This document shows, one piece after another, positions 44,810-53,149 of a stretch of DNA of 64,000 bases. Source of the stretch: Candidatus Rhodoferax mariagerensis. Its GTDB lineage: Bacteria; Pseudomonadota; Gammaproteobacteria; Burkholderiales; Burkholderiaceae_C. Numbering within the stretch: position 1 is the first letter of the stretch; each line of letters opens with the position of its first letter. Under the pieces are notes generated by a model. That model had not been told where the DNA came from. It saw only the letters and a list, made by a program, of their open reading frames with translations, and did no database searches. The DNA lies in contig JADKAW010000004.1 in the NCBI GenBank assembly GCA_016719055.1, positions 186,001-250,000 of the forward strand, written 5' to 3'. The position numbers and the translations under genes were made by a program.

Positions 44810-46174
44810 TCAAGTCGGCCAGGTGGATCCCTGCTCAGGCACCTGGGCGCGCCAACCCAGTTCACGCTCGATGCGGCTGCGTAGCACGTCAGCCGGGCCA
44901 GCTTCGCCATGCACCACATAAACCTGATCAGGCGCGCCCGGCATGCTGCGCAGCCAAGCCAGCAATTGGTTGGCGTCTGCATGGGCTGAGGCTGATTGCA
45001 GTTGCACCACTTCAGCCTGAACCTCCACGTCGCGACCATGAATTCGGACCTGTTTGGCACCGCTGGCCAAGGTGCCGCCACGCGTGCCTGGTGCCTGAAA
45101 CCCGGTCAGGATGATCATGTTGCGATGGTTGCCGGCATAGTGCGCCAGGTGGTGCAGCACGCGCCCGCCCGTGGCCATGCCGCTGGCCGACAAAATCACC
45201 ATCGGACCATGGCGGCTGGCCAAGGCGCGCGATTCATCGGTACTGTTGACCATGGTGGCGCTGTGTGTCAGCGCGCGGGTGTCTGGCCGGCTCAAGCGGT
45301 GCTCACCGGGGTGGCTTTCGAACAAATGGGTGGTGTGCACCGCCATCGGGCTGTCCAGAAAGATCGGCAGCGAGCTTGGCAGCTCGCCCTTGATCTTGAG
45401 CAGGTGGATGGCATGCAGCAGCGCCTGTGCCCGCCCCACCGCAAATACCGGCACCACTGCCACACCACCGCGCTTGGCCACGCGTTGCAAGGCTGGGGCC
45501 AGCTCGGCTGGCATGTCTTCGTGTGGATGGGTGCGGTCGCCATAAGTGGATTCAATCAACACCGTGTCGGCCAGTGGTGCATCGGCCGGTGGGCTCATGA
45601 TCAGGTCGTCTGGCCGCCCCAGGTCGCCCGAGAACAAAATGCGCCGTCCAGCCAGTTCCAGCAGAATGCACGACGCACCCAGAATATGGCCGGCCGGTGA
45701 CAGGGTGGCTTTCCAGCCGGGCAGCGGCGAAAAGATTTTACCAAATTCGACAGTTTTGATCAGCGGTAGCGCATTGAGCGCATCCTGGCGGGTGTAAAGC
45801 GGCAGGGCTGGCGCGTGTTTACTAAGCTTGTGCCGGTTGGCAAATTCGGCGTCTTCTTCCTGAATATGACCGCTGTCGGGCAGCAAAATGCGGCACAGGT
45901 CACGGGTGCCGGTTGACGCATACACATGGCCTGAAAACCCCTCGTTGGCCAGCAGTGGCAGGTAGCCGCTGTGGTCCAGGTGGGCATGAGTGAGCACGAC
46001 TGCATCGATTTGGTTGGGTGCAATGCTCAATGGCGTCCAGTTGCGCAAACGCAGTTGTTTGTAGCCCTGAAACAGTCCGCAGTCCACCAGCAGCGAGTGT
46101 CCGTCATGCCGGACCAGGTATTTGGAGCCCGTCACCGTGCCGGCACCCCCAAGAAATGTGATGTTCACGCCCAT
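44810..46174 (-). CDS. Beta-CASP metallo-beta-lactamase-fold hydrolase (CPSF-like)
   Basis: A 454-residue protein of the MBL-fold, RNA-specificity group. The metal-binding motif is LTHAHLDHSGYLPLL. Other ligands are in SPAGHILGAS and FSGDLGRPDD. A beta-CASP domain occupies the middle (VGRAQALLHAIHLL, LDSPMAVHTTHLF), and the C-terminal region has SASGMATGGR, SAHADANQLLAWL and YVVHGEAGPADVL. The family includes RNA-processing nucleases such as the CPSF-73 relatives. An exo- or endoribonuclease role is likely but unproven for this subgroup. It follows the dnaJ terminator on the same strand and has its own ATG, with CAAGGAGAAT as ribosome site. Confidence 0.93.
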   Translation of the reverse strand: MGVNITFLGGAGTVTGSKYLVRHDGHSLLVDCGLFQGYKQLRLRNWTPLSIAPNQIDAVVLTHAHLDHSGYLPLLANEGFSGHVYASTGTRDLCRILLPDSGHIQEEDAEFANRHKLSKHAPALPLYTRQDALNALPLIKTVEFGKIFSPLPGWKATLSPAGHILGASCILLELAGRRILFSGDLGRPDDLIMSPPADAPLADTVLIESTYGDRTHPHEDMPAELAPALQRVAKRGGVAVVPVFAVGRAQALLHAIHLLKIKGELPSSLPIFLDSPMAVHTTHLFESHPGEHRLSRPDTRALTHSATMVNSTDESRALASRHGPMVILSASGMATGGRVLHHLAHYAGNHRNMIILTGFQAPGTRGGTLASGAKQVRIHGRDVEVQAEVVQLQSASAHADANQLLAWLRSMPGAPDQVYVVHGEAGPADVLRSRIERELGWRAQVPEQGSTWPT

Positions 46175-46202
46175 GAGCTATTCTCCTTGTGGGTTGCCTG
46201 GC

Positions 46203-46240
46203 AAAAAAAAGGCCACGCAGGCTGTGGGCAACCGCGTGGC
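46203..46240 (-). terminator. Rho-independent terminator after dnaJ
   Basis: On the minus strand, GCCACGC and GCGTGGC (46234-46240 with 46212-46218) form a perfect 7-bp stem followed by a C and eight T. It ends the grpE-dnaK-dnaJ transcription unit just before the beta-CASP gene. Confidence 0.85.
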
Positions 46241-46282
46241 ATGATTTTGCAAGGATTCGTGTCTTGCAGGGGGCGTCAAAGC

Positions 46283-47419
46283 CTAACTGAAAAAACTCTT
46301 TAAACGGTCTGTCCAGCTGTCACCTGTTGGGGAATGTTTGGCCCCGCCCTTTTTCAGGGACTCATCAAGCTCTCGCAGCAGCTTGCGCTGGTGTTCGGTC
46401 AGTTTGACCGGGGTTTCGAGCAGGATATGGCAATACAGGTCGCCCGGATAACTTGAGCGCACGCCTTTGATACCCTTGCCGCGCAACCTGAATTGTTTGC
46501 CGGTTTGAGTGCCTTCGGGAATGTCAATGGCGGCCTTGCCGGCCAGCGTGGGCACATCAATTTCGCCGCCCAAGGTGGCGGTCACGATACTGATGGGCAC
46601 CGAGCAGTGCAGGTCATCGCCATCGCGCTCAAAGATGTCATGCTTTTTGAGGCGGATTTCAATGTACAGGTCGCCCGGTGGGCCGCCATTGGTGCCGGGC
46701 TCGCCATTGCCTGCACTGCGAATGCGCATGCCGCCGTCGATGCCGGACGGAATCTTGACCTCCAGCGTCTTCTGCTTTTTGATTTTGCCCTGGCCATGGC
46801 AGGCTGGGCAAGGCTCCGGAATCACCTTGCCGGTGCCTCGGCAGGTGGGGCAGGTCTGCTGTACGCTGAAAAAACCCTGACGCATTTGTACTGAGCCAGA
46901 GCCGCCGCAAGTGCCGCACGACTTGACCTGGGTGCCGGGCTTGGCACCACTGCCATGGCAGGTGTCGCAGGCCTCCCAGCTTGGAATGCGAATTTGTGCG
47001 TCCTTGCCCTTGGCGGCTTCTTCGAGCGTGACTTCCATGGCGTAACTCAGGTCGCTGCCACGGTAGACCTGACGGCCACCGCCGGCCCGGCCACGCGATT
47101 GACCAAACATGTCGCCAAAAATATCGCCAAAGGCCTCGGCAAAACCGCCATAGGCCTCAGCGCCACCCGGGCCACCCCGCATATTGGGGTCCACACCGGC
47201 AAAGCCATGCTGGTCGTAGGCGGCGCGTTTTTGCGCGTCCGACAACATTTCGTAGGCCTCTTTGCATTCCTTGAACTTCTCTTCGGCCGCCTTGGCCGCA
47301 TCCCCCTGGTTGCGGTCGGGGTGGTGCTTCATCGCGTGTTTGCGATAAGCCTTTTTGATCTCGTCGTCAGAGGCGTTTTTGGGAACGCCTAAAACCTCGT
47401 AGTAATCTCTTTTAGCCAT
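46283..47419 (-). CDS. dnaJ: Chaperone DnaJ
   Basis: A 378-residue type I DnaJ. The J domain starts AKRDYYEVLGVPKNASDDEI and has the HPD motif (KHHPDRN). A glycine-rich linker follows. Four CxxCxGxG zinc motifs are complete (CDTCHGSG, CGTCGGSG, CPTCRGTG, CPACHGQG), then the substrate-binding C-terminal domains. It stimulates the DnaK ATPase and delivers unfolded proteins. It lies 102 bp downstream of dnaK; the gap contains an inverted repeat (CGCCGC/GCGGCG, around 47450-47484) without a T-run. A terminator follows the gene. Confidence 0.98.
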   Translation of the reverse strand: MAKRDYYEVLGVPKNASDDEIKKAYRKHAMKHHPDRNQGDAAKAAEEKFKECKEAYEMLSDAQKRAAYDQHGFAGVDPNMRGGPGGAEAYGGFAEAFGDIFGDMFGQSRGRAGGGRQVYRGSDLSYAMEVTLEEAAKGKDAQIRIPSWEACDTCHGSGAKPGTQVKSCGTCGGSGSVQMRQGFFSVQQTCPTCRGTGKVIPEPCPACHGQGKIKKQKTLEVKIPSGIDGGMRIRSAGNGEPGTNGGPPGDLYIEIRLKKHDIFERDGDDLHCSVPISIVTATLGGEIDVPTLAGKAAIDIPEGTQTGKQFRLRGKGIKGVRSSYPGDLYCHILLETPVKLTEHQRKLLRELDESLKKGGAKHSPTGDSWTDRLKSFFS

Positions 47420-47521
47420 GGTCTACTCGTGCCGGGTTTCAATACAAACGCCGCATTGAAGCCAATGGGCTATCAACGCGGCGCATGTTGCTTGGTTCAA
47501 CAACGGTGATGAAGCCGGCGC

Positions 47522-49477
47522 TTAGGGCTTTTTGACTTCTTTCACTTCTGCGTCAACCACATTGTCGTCTTGTTCAGCGCCGGCTTGTGGCCCAGCCTGA
47601 TTCGGGCCGGCACCTGCGGCACCCGCTGCCTGGGCCTCGGCACCTTCTTTGGCCTGCATGTCAGCGTACATTTTCTCACCCAGCTTCTGGCTGACCGTCA
47701 TCAGCGCGTTGCTCTTTTCTTCAATGGCGGCCTTGTCGCTGCCTTTGAGGGCTGCTTCAAGATCTTTCACAGCTGCTTCAATTTTTTCTTTTTCACTGGC
47801 GTCAATTTTGTCGCCGTACTCTGTCAGACTCTTCTTCACGCTGTGCATGCTGGCTTCGGCCTGGTTTTTGGCTTGTACCAGCTCCAGCTTTTTCTTGTCG
47901 TCGGCAGCGTTGAGCTCGGCGTCCTTGACCATTTGCTGAATTTCGGCTTCTGACAAGCCGGAATTGGCCTTGATGGTGATCTTGTTTTCTTTGCCGGTGC
48001 CTTTGTCTTTGGCACCCACATGCAAAATGCCGTTGGCGTCAATGTCAAACGACACTTCAATTTGTGGCAAACCACGCGCTGCCGGAGGAATGCCTTCAAG
48101 GTTGAATTCACCCAGCAGCTTGTTGCCAGCCGCAATTTCGCGCTCACCTTGAAAGACCTTGATGGTGACTGCTGGCTGATTGTCATCGGCAGTTGAGAAA
48201 GTTTGCGCAAACTTGGTCGGAATGGTGGTATTTTTAGTGATCATCTTGGTCATCACACCGCCCAGCGTTTCAATGCCCAAGCTCAGTGGCGTCACGTCGA
48301 GCAACAGCACGTCGGTGCGGTCACCGCTGAGCACCTGGCCCTGAATGGCAGCACCCACGGCCACGGCTTCGTCCGGGTTCACGTCCTTGCGCGGCTCTTT
48401 GCCAAACAGTTCCTTGACCTTTTCTTGCACTTTGGGCATGCGCGTCATGCCGCCCACCAAAATCACGTCGTGAATATCGGCCACGCTCACGCCAGCATCC
48501 TTGATGGCCGTGCGGCAGGGCGCAATGGTGCGCTCAATCAGCTCTTCGACCAGAGATTCGAGCTTGGAGCGGGTGAGCTTGATGTTCAGGTGCTTAGGAC
48601 CGGAGGCATCAGCTGTGACGTAGGGCAGGTTGATGTCCGTCTGGGCGCTGCTGGACAGTTCAATTTTGGCTTTCTCCGCGGCTTCTTTCAGGCGCTGCAA
48701 GGCCAGCACGTCTTTGCCCAGGTCCACACCTTGGTCTTTCTTGAACTCTGCAATGATGAAGTCAATGATGCGTTGGTCAAAGTCTTCGCCGCCCAAAAAG
48801 GTGTCACCGTTGGTGGACAACACTTCAAATTGTTTTTCACCGTCAACGTCGGCTATTTCGATGATGGACACGTCGAACGTGCCGCCACCCAAGTCGTACA
48901 CGGCAATTTTGCGGTCGCCCTTTTCGTTCTTGTCCAAACCAAACGCCAATGCGGCGGCAGTGGGTTCGTTGATGATGCGTTTGACATCCAGGCCAGCAAT
49001 GCGGCCGGCGTCCTTGGTGGCTTGGCGCTGAGCGTCGTTAAAGTAGGCTGGTACCGTGATCACGGCATCAGTCACCGCTTCACCCAGATAGTCTTCGGCA
49101 GTTTTCTTCATTTTTCGCAACACGTCGGCGCTGACCTGTTGCGGTGCCATGCGGTTTCCGCGTACCTCGACCCAGGCATCACCGTTGTCAGCTGCCGCAA
49201 TTCTGTAGGGCATCAGGTCGATGTCTTTTTGAACTTCTTTTTCGGTGAACTTTCGCCCAATCAGGCGCTTGACGGCGTACAAGGTATTCTTGGGGTTAGT
49301 GACCGATTGGCGCTTGGCCGAGGCGCCCACCAGCACTTCTCCGTCTTCCTGGTAGGCGATGATGGAAGGTGTGGTGCGCGCGCCTTCAGCGTTTTCAATC
49401 ACTTTGGGCGTATTGCCCTCCATGATGGCTACGCAACTGTTGGTTGTGCCCAGATCAATACCAATGATTCTTCCCAT
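47522..49477 (-). CDS. dnaK: Chaperone DnaK (Hsp70)
   Basis: A 651-residue Hsp70. The nucleotide-binding domain begins GRIIGIDLGTTNSCVAIMEG and contains VYDLGGGTFDVSI and ILVGGMTRMPKVQ. The substrate-binding domain has LLDVTPLSLGIETLGGVMT. The C-terminal tail ends DAEVKEVKKP, the usual proteobacterial form. Length and motifs are complete. It sits between grpE (131 bp upstream) and dnaJ. Its own upstream gap contains a possible weak heat-shock promoter. Confidence 0.98.
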   Translation of the reverse strand: MGRIIGIDLGTTNSCVAIMEGNTPKVIENAEGARTTPSIIAYQEDGEVLVGASAKRQSVTNPKNTLYAVKRLIGRKFTEKEVQKDIDLMPYRIAAADNGDAWVEVRGNRMAPQQVSADVLRKMKKTAEDYLGEAVTDAVITVPAYFNDAQRQATKDAGRIAGLDVKRIINEPTAAALAFGLDKNEKGDRKIAVYDLGGGTFDVSIIEIADVDGEKQFEVLSTNGDTFLGGEDFDQRIIDFIIAEFKKDQGVDLGKDVLALQRLKEAAEKAKIELSSSAQTDINLPYVTADASGPKHLNIKLTRSKLESLVEELIERTIAPCRTAIKDAGVSVADIHDVILVGGMTRMPKVQEKVKELFGKEPRKDVNPDEAVAVGAAIQGQVLSGDRTDVLLLDVTPLSLGIETLGGVMTKMITKNTTIPTKFAQTFSTADDNQPAVTIKVFQGEREIAAGNKLLGEFNLEGIPPAARGLPQIEVSFDIDANGILHVGAKDKGTGKENKITIKANSGLSEAEIQQMVKDAELNAADDKKKLELVQAKNQAEASMHSVKKSLTEYGDKIDASEKEKIEAAVKDLEAALKGSDKAAIEEKSNALMTVSQKLGEKMYADMQAKEGAEAQAAGAAGAGPNQAGPQAGAEQDDNVVDAEVKEVKKP

Positions 49478-49567
49478 GATGTTTCCTTAAAGGGTTGGGG
49501 GCAAAACTGGCCTGCCAGGCAGGTTGCGCGCTGTCCCACGAGGGTTTTTAAAATTCAGATGCGTGTA

Positions 49568-49595
49568 ACGTGTGGATGACTTGATGCTTTTCAAG
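49568..49595 (-). promoter_or_regulatory. Possible sigma32 promoter before dnaK
   Basis: On the minus strand, a perfect CTTGAAA (49589-49595) is followed after 13 bp by CCACACGT (49568-49575), which matches the CCCCATNT -10 only partly. It may give dnaK an extra heat-shock start separate from grpE. Confidence 0.35.
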
Positions 49596-49608
49596 CCGGT
49601 TTTGCGAC

Positions 49609-50190
49609 TTATTTCGAGGCAGAAACCGTCACCAATGCAGGGCGCAGCACGCGTTCAGCAATCAGGTAACCTTTTTGCAGCAGCGTCACGACGGTGTTGC
49701 TTTCCTGATCGGACGGCACCACGCTGATGGCTTGGTGCAGGTGCGGGTCAAACTTGCTGCCGACTGACGGGTTGATTGCCAGCACCTTGTTACGCTCAAG
49801 CGCTGCCAGCAGCTGGCGCAGCGTTGCCTGTGCGCCTTCACGAATGGTTTCCAAGCTGGCGTCCTTGACAGCCAAACCGGCTTCCAGACTGTCTATTACA
49901 GGCAACAGGCTGTCGGCAAAGCCTTCGACAGCAAACTTGCGAGCCTTGGATATCTCGTCTTCAGCCCGCCGACGCGCGTTTTCAACATCGGCCTTGGCCC
50001 TCAAATACTGATCAGCCAGATCAGTGCTTTTGGCTTGTAGTTCGGCCAGGTCAGATTGGCATTTGGCCAACATGTCAGCTTCATGATTGGCCATGGTGGC
50101 TTGTATGTCCTGGGCGGTGGGCTGGTCTGAACCCTGGGGGTAGGTGCTTGAGGTCTCTTGACCGGTTATGTTGGATTTAGCGTCAGTCAT
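49609..50190 (-). CDS. grpE: Nucleotide exchange factor GrpE
   Basis: The ATG at 50190 is used; the longer frame begins with TTG. The 193-residue protein has a polar N-terminus, a long coiled-coil helix (DQYLRAKADVENARRRAEDEI) and the beta domain with NPSVGSKFDPHLHQAISVV and TVVTLLQKGYLIAERVLRPA. It releases ADP from DnaK. It is first in the grpE-dnaK-dnaJ order, with a good heat-shock promoter 35-60 bp upstream. Confidence 0.96.
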   Translation of the reverse strand: MTDAKSNITGQETSSTYPQGSDQPTAQDIQATMANHEADMLAKCQSDLAELQAKSTDLADQYLRAKADVENARRRAEDEISKARKFAVEGFADSLLPVIDSLEAGLAVKDASLETIREGAQATLRQLLAALERNKVLAINPSVGSKFDPHLHQAISVVPSDQESNTVVTLLQKGYLIAERVLRPALVTVSASK

Positions 50191-50224
50191 TCGAATGAGG
50201 TGCGAGTAAAACAAAGATGCCGAC

Positions 50225-50252
50225 AGTTTGGGGCGCAGGCGGATACTTCAAG
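50225..50252 (-). promoter_or_regulatory. Sigma32 (heat-shock) promoter of grpE
   Basis: On the minus strand, CTTGAAG (50246-50252) and CCCCAAACT (50225-50233) are separated by 12 bp. This fits the sigma32 consensus CTTGAAA and CCCCATNT, and its place about 35 bp before grpE is right for the heat-shock operon. Confidence 0.75.
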
Positions 50253-50281
50253 ACCTCCCGCGTTTGCAAAAAAGAAGACTT

Positions 50282-50443
50282 AAGGCTTGTTCATGAATAA
50301 GCTGCGAATTTGGCCGTCAGGGACGGGATGCAATGTTAGGCGCAAAGCGCGCCATCCAGGTCCGCTGCGCAAGCAATTGGCAACGACGCAGTGCACCCAA
50401 ATCTGGCGAGCCAAATGTGCATGTTGTTTGTGAACAAGCCCTT
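50282..50443. mobile_element. 162-bp imperfect palindromic element (MITE-like)
   Basis: The ends are inverted repeats of about 42 bp. Both begin AAGG(G)CTTGTTCA and continue with matching blocks (TGC, ATTTGGC, CAG). Further inside, GGG(A)TGCA blocks and GCGCA blocks also mirror each other, so almost the whole element could fold into one long imperfect hairpin. It contains no convincing gene; short frames inside have no recognisable homology. It lies between the grpE heat-shock promoter and the FKBP gene end. It may be a non-autonomous mobile element or a structured RNA. Confidence 0.6.
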
Positions 50444-50540
50444 GGAGCCATAGAACATTGCCAAGGCGGCTGATGCGTTTGGCAAAACACGCCTGACAAC
50501 TTGAGGAAATATTGCATTTCCGCAAGGCAAAACAAGTTTG

Positions 50541-50891
50541 TCAGCCGATACCCAGCAATTCAACCTCAAACTTCAATGTGGCATTAGGCGGAATGACGCC
50601 ACCCGCACCACGTGCACCATAACCCAGCGCCGCAGGAATGATCAGCGTGCGCACGCCACCAACGCACATGCCAGCCACACCTTCGTCCCAGCCCTTGATG
50701 ACCATACCTGCCCCCAACTGAAAAACAAACGGACTTTGGCGGTCTTTGCTGGAGTCGAATTTAGTGCCCTGCACGCCGTCCTGAAACAGCCAGCCCGTGT
50801 AGTGGACGGTGACCTTGTTCCCTGTGGCGGCCACTTCGCCAGTGCCCGGTGTGTTGTCTTCGAATTCAAGTCCTGAAGGCGTCGTAGTCAT
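50541..50891 (-). CDS. FKBP-type peptidyl-prolyl cis-trans isomerase
   Basis: The ATG at 50891 is used (an upstream TTG is the alternative). The 116-residue protein is a single cytoplasmic FKBP domain with no signal peptide. It has VTVHYTGWL, FDSSKDRQSPFVFQLG, VIKGWDEGVAGM, GGVRTLIIPAALGYG and IPPNATLKFEVELL. These cover the proline-pocket residues (Y, F, D, W, F). It speeds proline isomerisation in protein folding. It lies downstream of the HxlR regulator gene on the same strand, separated by 46 bp. Confidence 0.96.
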   Translation of the reverse strand: MTTTPSGLEFEDNTPGTGEVAATGNKVTVHYTGWLFQDGVQGTKFDSSKDRQSPFVFQLGAGMVIKGWDEGVAGMCVGGVRTLIIPAALGYGARGAGGVIPPNATLKFEVELLGIG

Positions 50892-50937
50892 GGAAATTAA
50901 CAAGTTGATTGAAAAAACGTTGCAAGATCAGCCGGCG

Positions 50938-51249
50938 TCAAACCGCCTTTTTTGTCTGGCTGGTGACCCATTTGGTGGCGAATGCGGACAGATCACCCAT
51001 GCGTTTGAGCAGATCAGCACCTGAAGCTGTGACCAGGTAGCCCTTGTTGCCGTGGTTGATAAAGCCCGCTTCGCGAAGCTCTTTGATGCGCGTGTTGAGT
51101 GTGTTGGGTGTGATGCCGCCCACGCTGTCCTGAAGATATCGAAAGGTCTGGGGGTGACCGTCTTTCAAGGCCCAAAGCACGCGAATGGCGTAGCGTGATT
51201 CAAGCAGGCCCAGCAACTGGCTGATGGCAACATTTTCTTTTGAACTCAT
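50938..51249 (-). CDS. HxlR-type winged-helix regulator
   Basis: The ATG at 51249 has a GGAG ribosome site about 11 bp upstream and is preferred over a longer frame. The 103-residue protein matches the HxlR helix-turn-helix family (ISQLLGLLESRYAIRVLWAL, then TFRYLQDSVGGITPNTLNTR and IKELREAGFI). It lacks the conserved N-terminal Cys of redox-sensing members. The target genes are unknown; the adjacent divergent ComFB gene and the FKBP gene are candidates. Confidence 0.88.
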   Translation of the reverse strand: MSSKENVAISQLLGLLESRYAIRVLWALKDGHPQTFRYLQDSVGGITPNTLNTRIKELREAGFINHGNKGYLVTASGADLLKRMGDLSAFATKWVTSQTKKAV

Positions 51250-51506
51250 AGGGCAGGTCTCCGTGGGACGTTGGCAGTTGGCCGACAAAAAATGTCTTTA
51301 GTGGTCCGTTGACCAGAAGCGGCTGGCCGACTTTTGACATAAATTTTTCAAACTATAGCGCAAAATGATAACGTGCTACATGTTTTGTAGCTGAAAATTG
51401 TCGTTAGAACGAGTCAAATTGAAATATTTTCCACTTGCCACGCGGTGTCAGTGCTGATAAGGTTCACGCATCCTTTGGTTCAATTTACCCTCAACGTGGG
51501 TTTTTT
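51250..51506 (+). other. Divergent spacer between HxlR-type and ComFB genes
   Basis: AT-rich and without a gene. GCTACA (51375-51380) and TGTAGC (51386-51391) form an inverted repeat with a 5-nt spacer that could be an operator for the HxlR-type protein. However, GCTAC plus TAGC at positions 14-17 is also how the dispersed repeat starts, so it may be half of such an element; the GGGCTA side is absent. No clear promoter was identified. Confidence 0.4.
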
Positions 51507-51794
51507 ATGATCATCAACTTTGAACAAGTGCACAATTATTTTGAACGAATTGTGTTTGAAGACGTTGTCAGATTGGCGACGCAATACCCTGATTACAGCG
51601 CCGACATGCTGGCTGACGTGGCCTGTGTGGCCCTCAACAGGTTGCCGGCGCGCTATGTCCGCCATGATGTTGACATGATGTTTTACCTGACGGAGACGGA
51701 GCGTCGATCCATCGAAGATTCGCTGCGCGAGGCAATTGATTTTTCATTTGCATTTGTTGGCGAGCGCATGGCCAAACGCACCCGTGTCGCCTGA
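51507..51794 (+). CDS. ComFB-family protein
   Basis: The ATG at 51507 follows GTGGG and is taken as the start; upstream codons in frame look non-coding. The 95-residue protein matches the late-competence ComFB family. It has VHNYFERIVFEDVVRL at the N-terminus and DVACVALNRLPARYVRHDVDMMFYL in the middle. The name comes from Bacillus comFB. In cyanobacteria a ComFB protein (CdgR) has been shown to bind c-di-GMP, so a receptor role is plausible in a window rich in GGDEF-EAL genes. It stands alone, divergent from the HxlR-type regulator. Confidence 0.88.
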   Translation: MIINFEQVHNYFERIVFEDVVRLATQYPDYSADMLADVACVALNRLPARYVRHDVDMMFYLTETERRSIEDSLREAIDFSFAFVGERMAKRTRVA

Positions 51795-51831
51795 CGCCGG
51801 CGGGTTTTGGCCCAGGTAGACCCAGCGGGGG

Positions 51832-53133
51832 TCACAGCTTCATGTGTTGTGGCAGCCAGGTGACGATGCCGGGCACAAAGTAGATCAGCAAGATGGCGGC
51901 CACCATCAGAAAAAACATTGGCATCGAAACCCGGGCAATGTAGGGCAGCTCTCTGCCCGTCATGCCTTGCAGCACAAACAGGTTAAACCCCACCGGCGGC
52001 GTGATCTGGGCCATTTCAACCACCAGCACGACAAAGATGCCAAACCACACTGGGTCGATGCCCGCCTTTTGCACCGTCGGCATCAAGACGCCCATGGTCA
52101 GCACCACCACACTGATGCCGTCCAGAAAACAGCCCAGCACGATGAAAAACACCATCAGTGCCATGATCAGCCAAAACTGGCTCAGACCCAGGCCGCTGAT
52201 CCACTCGGCCAGGTGTCTGGGCAAGCCGATGTAGCCCATGGCCAGCGTCAAAAAGGCAGCGCCCGACAAAATGAGCGCAATCATGCAGTACAAGCGCGTG
52301 GCCCCCATCAGCGCCTGGTTAAACGTGGGCCAGTTCATGCTGCCCTGCAGCGTAGACAGCACCAAGGCGCCTGCCACACCCACTGCGGCGGCTTCAGTGG
52401 CAGTGGCAAACCCGGCGTAAATGGAGCCCAGCACTGCCACAATCAGCAGCACCACCGGGATCAGGCTACTGGACTCTTTGAGCTTGGCCATGAAACGCAT
52501 GGGGGCATCGCGCGGCGGGATTTTGTCGGGGTGCCGCAAAGCCCAGATGGCGATGTAACCCGAGAACAGCGCCGCCAACAATATTCCTGGAATAACGCCG
52601 GCAATGAACAAATCTGAAATCGACACGTCGGCGGCCACGCCATACACAATCATGATGATGGACGGTGGAATCAGCAGGCCCAGCGTGCCGGCACCTGCCA
52701 GCGTGCCAATCGTCATGTCTTCGGGGTAACCGCGGCGTTTGAGTTCGGGCAAGGTCATTTTGCCAATGGTGGCGCAGGTGGCTGCGCTTGAGCCTGAAAC
52801 TGCGGCAAAGATGGCGCACCCCACCACATTGGTGTGCAACAAGCGACCGGGCAGTGCCTGCATCCAGGGGGCCAATCCCTTGAACATGTCTTGCGACAGC
52901 CGGGTGCGAAACAATATTTCGCCCATCCAGATAAACAGTGGCAACGCCGTCAAAGTCCAGCCCGAGGAGGAGCCCCAGATTGTCACCGCCATGGCGTCAC
53001 CGGCTGCACGCGCAGAGAAAACCTGAATGCCAATCCAGGCCACGCCAGACAGTGTCAGCCCAATCCAGACGCCACTGCCCAAAATCAAAAACAGCGAGCC
53101 CACCAGCAGGCTGGTAATGACCAGATCATTCAT
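51832..53133 (-). CDS. dctM: TRAP transporter large permease (DctM)
   Basis: A 433-residue membrane protein with about 12 helices, matching DctM. It has the N-terminal GVWIGLTLSGVAWIGI, the loop SGSSAATCATIGKMTLPELKRRGY and GAGTLGLLIPPSIIMIVYG, and the second repeat with PPVGFNLFVLQGMTGRELPY. It moves substrate using a sodium gradient together with DctQ and the periplasmic DctP. It is the last gene of the dctP-dctQ-dctM operon. The substrate may be the one opened by the oxoprolinase encoded on the other side of the regulator (inference). Confidence 0.95.
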   Translation of the reverse strand: MNDLVITSLLVGSLFLILGSGVWIGLTLSGVAWIGIQVFSARAAGDAMAVTIWGSSSGWTLTALPLFIWMGEILFRTRLSQDMFKGLAPWMQALPGRLLHTNVVGCAIFAAVSGSSAATCATIGKMTLPELKRRGYPEDMTIGTLAGAGTLGLLIPPSIIMIVYGVAADVSISDLFIAGVIPGILLAALFSGYIAIWALRHPDKIPPRDAPMRFMAKLKESSSLIPVVLLIVAVLGSIYAGFATATEAAAVGVAGALVLSTLQGSMNWPTFNQALMGATRLYCMIALILSGAAFLTLAMGYIGLPRHLAEWISGLGLSQFWLIMALMVFFIVLGCFLDGISVVVLTMGVLMPTVQKAGIDPVWFGIFVVLVVEMAQITPPVGFNLFVLQGMTGRELPYIARVSMPMFFLMVAAILLIYFVPGIVTWLPQHMKL

Positions 53134-53149
53134 TGCGGCGCTCCCTCTT

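Noticed and set aside
48203..49579. Long antisense frame opposite dnaK
   Set aside because: Shadow of a conserved gene; no homology or start signal.
51375..51391. GCTACA/TGTAGC inverted repeat as an HxlR operator
   Set aside because: It may equally be the first half of a dispersed repeat; evidence is not enough to call an operator.
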